Below the pieces are notes generated by a model. That model made no database searches, had not been told where the DNA came from, and worked only from the letters and a program-made list of their open reading frames with translations. Shown piece by piece: positions 53,803-62,297 of a DNA stretch of 64,000 nt. Numbering within the stretch: position 1 is the stretch's first letter; every line of letters begins with the position of its first letter. The position numbers were made by a program, and so were the translations under genes. Source of the stretch: Mucilaginibacter sp. OK283 (GTDB lineage Bacteria; Bacteroidota; Bacteroidia; Sphingobacteriales; Sphingobacteriaceae); NCBI RefSeq assembly GCF_900110415.1, contig NZ_FODR01000002.1:62001-126000 (forward strand), written 5' to 3'.

Positions 53803-55350
53803 TTAACTACCAACAAACCAGCGGGCCGCAACCATTTGCAGTTCACTATAATCCGGGGCGCCCGAAGCAGCCCACGCGATAATCCCATCCGGGCGTATCA
53901 GCGCGGCGCTTACACCTAATCGCTCTTTTGTGGTACCCGAGATGTATTTCATCCGGTCGCTATATTCCCCCGCTAAAGTTTTAAGCGAAGTGTTGGCATC
54001 GAAATCCAGCAGTATTCCCATGCCATCGTGCATAAGCTCGCCAATTTTTGTACCATCCCCCAGCTCAAAGTTGGGAACACTGTAGCCTGCCAGGGGGTGA
54101 TGACCGCCAAGATCATAGTGGGTGGAAACACCCCAAACACGTCCTGCAAAATAGGTGGCGCCATCGCGCGTATTCATTAGGTCGCGCATAATTGCTTGCA
54201 GTGCGCGGGCTCCCGGGCTTGGTTTCATGATGGCAACCTGCGCGCGCGACCAATCCAAAACCTGTGCGCCAATTGGGTGCCGTTCGGTATTATAACTGTT
54301 CAGCAGGCCTTTCGGCGCTTTATTCTGGATAGTTGCAGCAAGTTTCCAGCCCAGGTTCATGGCATCGCCAAGCCCAAGGTTAAGCCCCTGGCCTCCCAAC
54401 GGCGAATGAATGTGAGCTGCATCGCCGGCCAAAAGTATCCGTCCGTTGCGGTAGGTTATGGCCTGTCGTGCCCTGTCGGTCCACGTGGTTGCAATATGCA
54501 GGGTATTAATGGTAACGTCGGTATCCGAAATACGGCGTAACACCTCCTGTACGTGTTCACGGGTTATTGGTTTTTCTGAGCCATGAAATGCCCCGCCATC
54601 AAAATTCTGTATCATTAGGTAACCTGGTTGAGATTGGAGGTACATGCCCCTGGGCGTCACGTTCCGGCCCGGTTTTAGCTTCTCAGGATCGGCAATGTCA
54701 ATACGGGTGGTGTAGCCGGTAAATTCAGGCTCGGTGCCCGCGAATTCAAAACCGCCCAACTTGCGAACAACGCTACGGCTTCCATCGCAACCTACCAGCC
54801 ATTTACCTTGAAAAGATTGTTCGCCAGACTGAACAGTTACTCGGTCTTCGGTTTGATGAATGTCAGTAACGGCAAGGCCACGCTTGAGTTCTACGCCAAG
54901 AGTCTCGGCGCGACGGGCCAGTACAGTTTCAAGCTCCGCCATTTCAGAAATTAAGCTGGTATCTGTTGAGCCGGGCAGACGATTCGTCCATTGATTAGTG
55001 TCAATATCGCCTTCATGAAACGGAATGCCGGCAAAATGCCCCAGCTGCCGCCGTAACCCTTGCCCGGCATTTTGATGAGGATTTTTAAGGCGCTTGTGTA
55101 CCTCAAGTTGTTGTAGCAATCCACGCCGGTACAGCGCCTCGATAGTAGGTGCCGAGAGCCCCCGGATCCCGAATGGTAATTGTTTTAGTGGTGAGTGCGG
55201 GTTCTCGGCTTTTTCCAGTATCAATACCGAACGTTTGGCCAGGGCCAGTTCGCAGGCCAGGAACAGGCCTACAGGCCCGGCGCCGGAAACTATCACATCG
55301 TAGATAGAATTATTTTGTGCTGATTTATCGCCTTCAAGTGTAACTTTCAT
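53803..55350 (-). CDS. FAD-dependent aromatic-ring hydroxylase-type monooxygenase, 515 aa
   Basis: Class A flavin monooxygenase. FAD binding is seen at VSGAGPVGLFLACELAL (GxGxxG), the DG motif in VGCDGSRSVVRKLGG, and GDAAHIHSPLGGQGLNLG, the family signature. The C-terminal 100 residues form a thioredoxin-like domain usual in phenol or rifampicin hydroxylases. The ATG at 55348-55350 (MKVTLEG) was chosen; an upstream codon adds seven residues. It reads from the AraC gene just upstream on the same strand (41 bases), which probably controls it. The substrate is unknown; an antibiotic-inactivating role (tetracycline or rifampicin type) is possible but unproved. Confidence 0.82.
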   Translation of the reverse strand: MKVTLEGDKSAQNNSIYDVIVSGAGPVGLFLACELALAKRSVLILEKAENPHSPLKQLPFGIRGLSAPTIEALYRRGLLQQLEVHKRLKNPHQNAGQGLRRQLGHFAGIPFHEGDIDTNQWTNRLPGSTDTSLISEMAELETVLARRAETLGVELKRGLAVTDIHQTEDRVTVQSGEQSFQGKWLVGCDGSRSVVRKLGGFEFAGTEPEFTGYTTRIDIADPEKLKPGRNVTPRGMYLQSQPGYLMIQNFDGGAFHGSEKPITREHVQEVLRRISDTDVTINTLHIATTWTDRARQAITYRNGRILLAGDAAHIHSPLGGQGLNLGLGDAMNLGWKLAATIQNKAPKGLLNSYNTERHPIGAQVLDWSRAQVAIMKPSPGARALQAIMRDLMNTRDGATYFAGRVWGVSTHYDLGGHHPLAGYSVPNFELGDGTKIGELMHDGMGILLDFDANTSLKTLAGEYSDRMKYISGTTKERLGVSAALIRPDGIIAWAASGAPDYSELQMVAARWFVGS

Positions 55351-55391
55351 ATGGAATGATTTGATACACAAAATTCAGCAATGCCGCTGTT

Positions 55392-56210
55392 TCAGGCTTG
55401 TACAAACGCGACAAAATCGTTGCCTACAGGAGGCTTCCCTTGCTTTGCTTTCCGAGCGAAGGCGGCTGGCGTACTGCCGCTGTACCGCTTAAACTCGCGG
55501 CTTAGGTGAGATTGATCTGTATAACCGAGCTCATGGGCTAAACCGGCGAGGTTGATATCCGGATAAAGCCATAATTGGTTACGTACCTGCTCAAAACGCA
55601 TTAAACCGGACACATCTTTAACCGTGTGGCCAGACGATTGCTTAAAGTTCCGTTCCAGCGTACGAACGGTGGCATGGGCTGCTGCCGCTACCTGGCTTAC
55701 CGGCATGGTACCCTTTGCTTTGCTCATCGCAACTCCTGCTTTAAATAGCATACTGTTGGCTGCAACCGCCGACCGGGCATTAAGGAAATATTGTTTTATC
55801 ACGGACAGTGCTTCATCTATCCTGCCGGCTTCAATGCAGTTTTTTAACGTTGGGTGAAGCTGCGCAATAGGATGCTCAAACATGTGCACACCGCCTTTAA
55901 CCGCCTGCAGCCCAAGTAAATCGAACACCGTCCAGGGAAAGCACCTGATGGCAATAATTTCCAGGCGGTTTTTGGCGTAAAAAACAACAGGCTGGTTGAG
56001 CAGCCCCATCATGAACGGCGATGGCAATGGCTGCAAGCTGCCATCCCGGGCAATGCTGCAACCGTTCCCGAAATGAAAAATAATTTCGGCATAGCCATCG
56101 GGTTGTACTTCAAAATCAGATAGCTGTTCCCCGAAGTCTCTGCTGTTGTACCAAAAACATTTTATGGAATCTTGTAGCTCTTCGGGAGGCGCAAATTCTT
56201 GGTGCTGCAT
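55392..56210 (-). CDS. AraC-family regulator with an N-terminal sensor domain, 272 aa
   Basis: The C-terminal 110 residues hold the AraC DNA-binding domain (RTLERNFKQSSGHTVKDVSG and YTDQSHLSREFKRYSGSTPAAFARKA). The N-terminal 150 residues have a cupin-like PDGYAEIIFHFGNG pattern resembling the DUF6597 sensor domain of such regulators. It lies directly upstream of the flavin monooxygenase on the same strand, so it likely controls it. Confidence 0.82.
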   Translation of the reverse strand: MQHQEFAPPEELQDSIKCFWYNSRDFGEQLSDFEVQPDGYAEIIFHFGNGCSIARDGSLQPLPSPFMMGLLNQPVVFYAKNRLEIIAIRCFPWTVFDLLGLQAVKGGVHMFEHPIAQLHPTLKNCIEAGRIDEALSVIKQYFLNARSAVAANSMLFKAGVAMSKAKGTMPVSQVAAAAHATVRTLERNFKQSSGHTVKDVSGLMRFEQVRNQLWLYPDINLAGLAHELGYTDQSHLSREFKRYSGSTPAAFARKAKQGKPPVGNDFVAFVQA

Positions 56211-56274
56211 ATGGAAAGATAGTGTATTTTATTTTGCATAAAATACAGGAATTTAAACTGAAAATAAGACACCT

Positions 56275-56311
56275 GTCATTGTTCAGCCCGTCATTGTTCA
56301 GCCCGTCATTG
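56275..56311. repeat. Tandem 15-bp repeat (2.5 units)
   Basis: GTCATTGTTCAGCCC occurs at 56275-56289 and 56290-56304, with a partial third unit to 56311, upstream of the AraC gene. Confidence 0.85.
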
Positions 56312-56367
56312 TGTTTTTTTCTAAAGAGCACCCTGCGTATACCTGATGATCTTTAGGTTAGACTTCA

Positions 56368-57102
56368 TTATCTTTGATTCCCGCTATACATACCGCCTTT
56401 GAAAATTTCTCCTTCTTCGTCTGTTACAAACAATACCAATTCAGCATCTCCAGACGCAGTAATAACAACTTGTTCGTCTTTGAACACAATGGCCTCCTTT
56501 TTTTTCAGATCGATACTGTCATTCACCCGGATTGCTCCCTGAAATACATACAGTAATGCCGTAAGGCCATTTTTAGATAATTCGGGTATTTCTGAGCTAT
56601 TGCCGCCCAGCAGCTTCATATCATACAGCCAGGTTTGGCTGCTGAACTGAAAAGTTGTTGCTGTAGTAGGAGAGGCAAGTAACCTCCATTTATTTTCGCT
56701 GTGGATAGTTTCCAGATCAAGAAAGACCACTTCTGGCTGCAAATCCTTTTTGCCGGGACGGATAAATATCTGTAGCCCTTCCAATGGCTCGCCTTCACCA
56801 ATTATTTTTTCTTCATGGTAAAATGACTTACCGGCTTTCATCAGCATCAGTGTTTTTTTGCCAATCATTTTTACAATGCCTTTAGAGTCGCTGTGCTCTG
56901 CTTTTCCGGTCCTGAAATAGGAAAGTATTTCGTCATTGATATGCGGATGCATCTTAATAACCGTGTTTCCGTGAATCTCGGGATGGTCAATCCTGCCGAT
57001 ACTGCCAATGCCGGTATCTGTATTTGAAACAGCTAAACCAGGGTACAGTATTTTGATAGGGCCGTTACCGACAAACAGGGAATTGCTTATTTTTTGTAAC
57101 AT
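56368..57102 (-). CDS. Pirin-family protein (bicupin), 244 aa
   Basis: Two cupin halves are visible. The N-terminal half carries GRIDHPEIHGNTVIKMHPHINDEILSYF and the MHPHxN...E metal-binding style of pirins. The C-terminal half has LLYVFQGAIRVND. Pirins act as redox sensors or quercetin dioxygenases; the role here is unknown. It is the second gene after the isochorismatase-like hydrolase on the same strand (68 bases), so the two are probably co-transcribed. Confidence 0.78.
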   Translation of the reverse strand: MLQKISNSLFVGNGPIKILYPGLAVSNTDTGIGSIGRIDHPEIHGNTVIKMHPHINDEILSYFRTGKAEHSDSKGIVKMIGKKTLMLMKAGKSFYHEEKIIGEGEPLEGLQIFIRPGKKDLQPEVVFLDLETIHSENKWRLLASPTTATTFQFSSQTWLYDMKLLGGNSSEIPELSKNGLTALLYVFQGAIRVNDSIDLKKKEAIVFKDEQVVITASGDAELVLFVTDEEGEIFKGGMYSGNQR

Positions 57103-57170
57103 AAGTCATTTTTTAAGGGATCAGGATAATGGGATAGCATTGTCCTGATCCTGATAATTATAATTTAATT

Positions 57171-57773
57171 TCAGGCAAACTGCCCAACCTTTGACATTAC
57201 CTCTTCAAAAAGAATTGGCAATACATTCTGCCCTTCTTCTGTAGCCCAGTTATGTACCAGTTCTGATATTAACTGGTTAATGGTTGTAGTCCGTACGCCT
57301 TTGCTTTCCCAGGTTTGCTGAGCTATATCATCGGCAACTTGAGAAGGGGAGCCACCGGCGTCGATGACTACCTGAACGTTAAATCCTTCTTCCTGCATGG
57401 AGATAGAAGGCCAAACGATACAAACATCATTAGTAAGCCCTGCCATAATAACATTTTTCCTGCCGTTGGCGGCCTTCAATACCGCTGTTTTGTAAGCCTC
57501 GTCATCCCAGGCATTGGTAATTCCTGAGCGTTTTACACGATTAGCATACTCTTCGGGAAGCAGATCTTGTAAATCCTGTAGTAAAGGGCCTTGGGCATGG
57601 TCTTCCTGGCTGCTTGTAAGTACAACGGGGATATTAAGTGCCTTAGCCAATCTCGCCAATGCCCTTGTTCTGCTTATTATCATTTCGTGTGGTCTGTTTG
57701 CACAAAAATTAAGTGTACCTACCTGATGATCCACCAATAACATTACTGTATCATCCTTTTTGAATTGTTTCAT
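57171..57773 (-). CDS. Isochorismatase-family (YcaC-like) cysteine hydrolase, 200 aa
   Basis: The YcaC/isochorismatase fold shows with MLLVDHQVGTL (catalytic Asp), VVLTSSQED and MAGLTNDVCIVWPSISMQEEG, which holds the nucleophilic Cys. Length is as expected (200 aa). The natural substrate of these enzymes is unknown. It precedes the pirin gene on the same strand and follows the Crp-family regulator by 142 bases. Confidence 0.82.
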   Translation of the reverse strand: MKQFKKDDTVMLLVDHQVGTLNFCANRPHEMIISRTRALARLAKALNIPVVLTSSQEDHAQGPLLQDLQDLLPEEYANRVKRSGITNAWDDEAYKTAVLKAANGRKNVIMAGLTNDVCIVWPSISMQEEGFNVQVVIDAGGSPSQVADDIAQQTWESKGVRTTTINQLISELVHNWATEEGQNVLPILFEEVMSKVGQFA

Positions 57774-57915
57774 TTTCTGAAGTTTTAATTGTTTACAAAA
57801 TCTTTTTTACTGATTTATAAAACAAAGTTAGCGGGCCGGAAAAAGAAGAACGATGACATTTGTCATTAAAGAAAATTGGATCAGTGGAAGGACGAATATT
57901 AGCAGGAGATAGCTG

Positions 57916-58497
57916 TTATTTTTTTACTAATTTACTGCGAACCCGGCTAAGCGTTTCTTTATTTATACCTAAATAGGAGGCAATAGTATGTTGCGGAAAA
58001 CGCTGCACAAATTCCGGGTAGTTTTTTAACAGTTCTTCATACCGCTCTTTAGCAGGTAAAGTAATGGAGTAATTTAATCTTTTTTGTGAAGCGATGAAAT
58101 TGCTTTGATTCATTTGCCAAAACATTTCTTTGATGGCTGGAATGTTCAAAATTTGCAATAAACCGTCATGTTTTAAAGTCAGTAACTCAGTATCCTCCCA
58201 GGCGTCAATATTATAAACAGAAGGGGTTTTCATCAAAAAACTTTCACGGTCAACCATCCACCAGTTTTCAATAGCTAATTGTATAATGTGCTCGGTGCCA
58301 TTTGAATCGATGCTATATAGCCTCATGGCACCTTTTAGGATAAAGCCGGTATACTGACAGACGTGCCCCTGCTCTAAGAACATTTGTTTCCTTTTTAAAG
58401 CCTTTGGAAAAAAAGAATTTTTGATCAATTCTTCCTCCGCACTTGTAAGTGGGGATTCGCTATAGCGATGTATATAGTTAAATAGCGACTCATACAT
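57916..58497 (-). CDS. Crp/Fnr-family regulator, 193 aa
   Basis: The cyclic-nucleotide-like domain is seen in HVCQYTGFILKGAMRLYSIDSNGTEHIIQLA (about residues 45-75), the C-terminal helix-turn-helix in IASYLGINKETLSRVRSKL. The start is ATG at 58495-58497 (MYESLFNYIH); a TTG nine bases up is less likely. It reads towards the isochorismatase-like and pirin genes on the same strand and probably regulates them. The ligand is unknown. Confidence 0.82.
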   Translation of the reverse strand: MYESLFNYIHRYSESPLTSAEEELIKNSFFPKALKRKQMFLEQGHVCQYTGFILKGAMRLYSIDSNGTEHIIQLAIENWWMVDRESFLMKTPSVYNIDAWEDTELLTLKHDGLLQILNIPAIKEMFWQMNQSNFIASQKRLNYSITLPAKERYEELLKNYPEFVQRFPQHTIASYLGINKETLSRVRSKLVKK

Positions 58498-58931
58498 AAT
58501 GGCCAAACGTTTGATTAAAAGTAAAAAAATGTTTTAAGAAGCCGAACAACAAACAGGTGGCTTCAATCCGCACATCATAAGAATACCTTCTCCTATATGT
58601 TCCACATAACAAATTGTTAAAAATGTTAAAGCAATTTGATTTTTTTTCGCTGCTTTTTTTCTTTGCATCGTCAGCTTTTAAACATTGAACCAATTATCGA
58701 AAAAGCATTTTAGCATTGACGGTACACTTAATTATCTCCCTAACGTTCCGAAGATTTTGGGAATGCGCTTTCTGTTGTCGACAGCGTGTAAAATACAGGT
58801 TTATGCCCCATAATTGTAATACGATATGGTACAGCACCTTTAAAAAAATCAACCTTTTTGCCCGGTACTATGGATATCCCAGGCTTAACGGGCAAACTCG
58901 GGTTTAAAAAGCTTTGCGTTTGAACCTGGCA
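58498..58931. other. Gene-free stretch upstream of the Crp gene
   Basis: About 430 bases with AT-rich runs (T-runs near 58640-58670). It probably holds the Crp promoter on the minus strand. No gene or stem is convincing. Confidence 0.45.
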
Positions 58932-60020
58932 CTAAGGGTATATAACCTTTTTTTTAACCGTATCAACTACCAGTTCGTTTCGGGTTCTCCCGCTCTCATT
59001 AACGGTTCGGAGAACAACATCCGCAGTCGTGTAGCTACTAATAAGCTTTTTAATTTCCTTTAAGGTCACCGGCATAACAGTACCGTGCCGTGGTTTAAAA
59101 TTCATGGTCACCTCTTTATCTATAACCTTAAAGTTTTTTAAATCGGTTGATTTTGTAAACTGGTAACGGCCGCTGGTATACATGTCATACATCAAAATAA
59201 ATCCACTGCCATCATTTAATTTAAAAGTACCGGCCCCTTCAACCGGTAGTGTAGTTTGCTGAACGTATTGATCGCTTTGAAGCGCATATCCACCGGTTAA
59301 GCTTTTGGAAACTGCAATTTTAATTCCAGGTACCCTATCTTCTGTTTTAAAGAACAAATAGTATTTGTCGTCTTTTTTCTCGATATCCCCGTCTATACAA
59401 GCTGCATTATCCGGACTAAAGAATAGCTGCTTAGGCTCCCCTTCAAAATCAGTAAAATCTTTATTAGCATATATATAGTATATCTTATCCGGGTTACCGC
59501 CGTGCTTTAAAGAAAAGTAAACCATATACTTTTTAGCAACATTGTCATATATGGTTTGAGGCGCCCATACACGCAAAAGACTATCCTGATTGGGAAAACG
59601 TTTTTGAAAATTAATATGAGCAGAAGACCAATGGATCAAATCGTTTGACTTAAGTAACACCAATCCACGGTTAGAGTTCCATCCGTTAGCGGAAACCATA
59701 TCTGTTGCAACCATATAAAATGTTTTCCCATCGGCACATCTCAGGATATGAGGGTCCCGAACGCCGCCGGTTTCGCTGATAACCGAGCTATTTATAACCG
59801 GTTCATTGTGGTTTAAGGAAAGATAGTGGTACCCATCCATGCTGATCGCGAACCGGATGGCCTCTTCACTTTTCTGATTTCCGGTAAAATAGGCAAATAA
59901 GTAACCTTTATACCCCTGCTTAAAATTGTGTTTGCTTTTTTGCCCGAAGGCTGCTAATTGACAATTGAGCGAGAAAAAAACAATTAAAGCAATACTGATT
60001 GCAATTCTTATATGGTTCAT
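58932..60020 (-). CDS. Glycoside hydrolase family 43-like enzyme, 362 aa
   Basis: A five-bladed beta-propeller enzyme of GH43 type (arabinofuranosidase/xylosidase and related). The start is ATG at 60018-60020 (MNHIRIAISIALIVFFS), which gives a Sec signal ending AAFGQ. The general-base Asp is in GGVRDPHILR, and candidate pKa-modulating and acid residues are in CIDGDIEKKDDKYYLFFKTE and LPVEGAGTFK. Followed on the same strand by no further gene before the Crp region; it lies 110 bases downstream of the GH35 gene, so it is likely the second gene of that transcript. The sugar is not known. Confidence 0.78.
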   Translation of the reverse strand: MNHIRIAISIALIVFFSLNCQLAAFGQKSKHNFKQGYKGYLFAYFTGNQKSEEAIRFAISMDGYHYLSLNHNEPVINSSVISETGGVRDPHILRCADGKTFYMVATDMVSANGWNSNRGLVLLKSNDLIHWSSAHINFQKRFPNQDSLLRVWAPQTIYDNVAKKYMVYFSLKHGGNPDKIYYIYANKDFTDFEGEPKQLFFSPDNAACIDGDIEKKDDKYYLFFKTEDRVPGIKIAVSKSLTGGYALQSDQYVQQTTLPVEGAGTFKLNDGSGFILMYDMYTSGRYQFTKSTDLKNFKVIDKEVTMNFKPRHGTVMPVTLKEIKKLISSYTTADVVLRTVNESGRTRNELVVDTVKKKVIYP

Positions 60021-60130
60021 GTTAAAATAAAAGATCATCCTTTGCAAAAGCATTACTGCCAGCAGTTAAAATATAATATAATCAGGCTCCCCGACGATAT
60101 TGCTAAGGAGTATTGCGAATAAAATCCCGC

Positions 60131-61954
60131 TTATTGTAAGCGATCTAAAACCGGTTTGTTCACCGCCGACAGTTTTTGGTTTTCGGGTTTTAGCAGTTCA
60201 AAAACTAATACCTCATTTTTGCCGGTATGCAACCATTCGCGCGGTACATACAAAGTTTGTTGAGGGCCGGTTCGCCAGTACCTGCCTAAGTTATGTCCGT
60301 TAATCCACACCATGCCCTTACCCCAATCGGTCATATCGAGATAGGTATCTCCCAATGAAGATAATGAAAAAGTCCCCTTTTTCATAACAGGTGTGTTTAA
60401 GTTAACCAAACCAGGTTTAGGATTGTAGCTACCCACCGTTTTTAATGGCAAAGGAAAGTTTTGCCAGGCCGTTATTTCATTATTTTGAAAAAACACTTTA
60501 CCAACAATTCCCTTTTTGTTCTGTAACAGGTATTTACCAAAATTGATGCGGCCCAGGTTTTCTACTAAAATATCCAGTGTTACATTTCCAGCAGGTAAAC
60601 TGACGTTAATACTGTCTAATCCGGTACGACGATCGAGGGTTCCTACCGTTTTTCCGTTGATCATCACTACCGCGAAATCTCTGAGCTCTTTAACCTTCAC
60701 TATTCCGGATTTTCCTCCCGGAATCGTTGTTCGGTACAACATAAAACCATAATCGAGTTTCATATCCTCAAAGGTTAATGGATTTTGACTGCTTTTGCTT
60801 TCCCGTTTTAAGTCGTCAAGGTTTGCCACATTATTGAGCTCAATTTGAGGTATTATGATGGTGGGTTTAACAGGGGGAACAACAGGCAAATTAATGCCGG
60901 CGGGTAAATGTTTTTGAATTACGTTTCTAAAAGCCCAAAATTTGGGTGTCGCGTTTCCGGCTTCATCAAGTGGTGCATCATAATCGTAACTGCTTATCTG
61001 TGGCTCAAACGGCGACTGGTCGTTATAGTTGGCCCCGTTCATAAATCCCCTTGTAGTTCCGCCATGAAACATGTACATATTTATCGAAATGCCTGCTGCA
61101 AGTACAGAGTCTAACCGGCCGGTATACTGATTTGCCGGAACCGTATGGTGTTTTGTACCCCACCAGTCGAACCACGCCGGATACCATTCGGCAATATAAT
61201 AGGGGCCTTTACTATCGTGGTTTTGGTTGATGAGCTCCTTTACCTTGGCCGGATTATCTAACCCATTTACTGCCGGCAGTAAACCTGGCAAATGTCCTTT
61301 TACCAGGTCGGCAGCCGGATCGCAGGTATATAACAAACCGTCAAATCCGGCGTCTTTAAACATTTTTTGATTAACGGCCAGGTAATCCTTGTCAGAGCCG
61401 TATGATCCATACTCATTTTCAATTTGTACCATCAGGATGTTACCGCCATGATTTACCTGGTAGGGGGACAATCGCTTTCCTAATTCTTTAATGTAGTTTT
61501 CGTATTCGTTTAAATATTGCGGATTCTTGCTTCTTACAACCAGTCCTTCTTCATTTTCCAGCCAATACGGATAGCCGCCAAATTCCCATTCGGCACATAC
61601 ATAAGGGCTGGGGCGCAAAATAACCCACAAGCCTTCCTGCTGAGCTATTTTAATAAATTCAACAATATCATTATTGCCGGCGAAGTCAAATTGTCCCTTT
61701 TGCGGTTCGTGCAAGTTCCAAAAAACATACGTACCTATGGTGTTAAGCCCCATTGCCTTTGCCATTTTCATTCTGTCGCGCCAGGCCTCCCGTGGTATGC
61801 GGGGATAGTGTAATTCGCCCGAGATCATCTGGAAAGGCTTACCATCTAACAGAAAGTCCTTATCTCCTAATGTGAATTGATGTTTAGGTTGGGCTTTGAC
61901 CAGGCCGCCCGCTAACAAAATGGCCCCAATTAAAAAAAGAATAAATGATCTCAT
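60131..61954 (-). CDS. Beta-galactosidase, GH35, 607 aa
   Basis: A secreted GH35 enzyme with Sec signal (MRSFILFLIGAILLAGGLVKAQ). The barrel carries acid/base Glu181 in VQIENEYG and nucleophile Glu256 in IAEWYPAWF. The C-terminal galactose-binding-like domain ends WINGHNLGRYW. It is shorter than the 981-aa GH35 of locus 1 because it lacks the extra sandwich domains. It is upstream of the GH43-like gene and downstream of a hybrid regulator, all on the minus strand, so it fits a small arabinogalactan- or pectin-side-chain set. Confidence 0.9.
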   Translation of the reverse strand: MRSFILFLIGAILLAGGLVKAQPKHQFTLGDKDFLLDGKPFQMISGELHYPRIPREAWRDRMKMAKAMGLNTIGTYVFWNLHEPQKGQFDFAGNNDIVEFIKIAQQEGLWVILRPSPYVCAEWEFGGYPYWLENEEGLVVRSKNPQYLNEYENYIKELGKRLSPYQVNHGGNILMVQIENEYGSYGSDKDYLAVNQKMFKDAGFDGLLYTCDPAADLVKGHLPGLLPAVNGLDNPAKVKELINQNHDSKGPYYIAEWYPAWFDWWGTKHHTVPANQYTGRLDSVLAAGISINMYMFHGGTTRGFMNGANYNDQSPFEPQISSYDYDAPLDEAGNATPKFWAFRNVIQKHLPAGINLPVVPPVKPTIIIPQIELNNVANLDDLKRESKSSQNPLTFEDMKLDYGFMLYRTTIPGGKSGIVKVKELRDFAVVMINGKTVGTLDRRTGLDSINVSLPAGNVTLDILVENLGRINFGKYLLQNKKGIVGKVFFQNNEITAWQNFPLPLKTVGSYNPKPGLVNLNTPVMKKGTFSLSSLGDTYLDMTDWGKGMVWINGHNLGRYWRTGPQQTLYVPREWLHTGKNEVLVFELLKPENQKLSAVNKPVLDRLQ

Positions 61955-62243
61955 TAAAAAAATATATAAAGTGTTATTGGTTACATAATAGGCAGGCCTC
62001 TCAAAATTGTATTACGGATGCGGTTAAGCTCCACTAATACTTCTGGCTATTAGCTGATGCTGCTAAAATGGATGTAAAATCAATTAATAAAAAGGGGCTA
62101 ACCCGTAAAATTGAAGGGGTAAACCACTAAAAAGGCCCCAAAAGGTTGTTTTCGTAGGATTTCGGGTAGTTTAAAAACAGACATTAGAGCACAACACTCA
62201 ATAGATTGCCGGCTGAAGAATGGTTTTTACATTTTCGGGGAGA
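61955..62243. other. Gap between the GH35 gene and the hybrid regulator
   Basis: About 290 bases on the start side of the GH35 gene. It is AT-rich and should hold the GH35 promoter on the minus strand. No strong promoter motif could be fixed by eye. Confidence 0.4.
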
Positions 62244-62297
62244 GGTAAACCAGGCGGCTGCTTACCGGTTTATTTTCTTTCGGCCACCTGGTTTACC
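62244..62297 (-). terminator. Inverted repeat overlapping the end of the hybrid regulator gene
   Basis: GGTAAACCAGG (62244-62254) and CCTGGTTTACC (62287-62297) are exact reverse complements that span the regulator's stop (62270-62272). Read on the minus strand it could form a terminator stem, though only a weak T-run follows. Confidence 0.45.
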
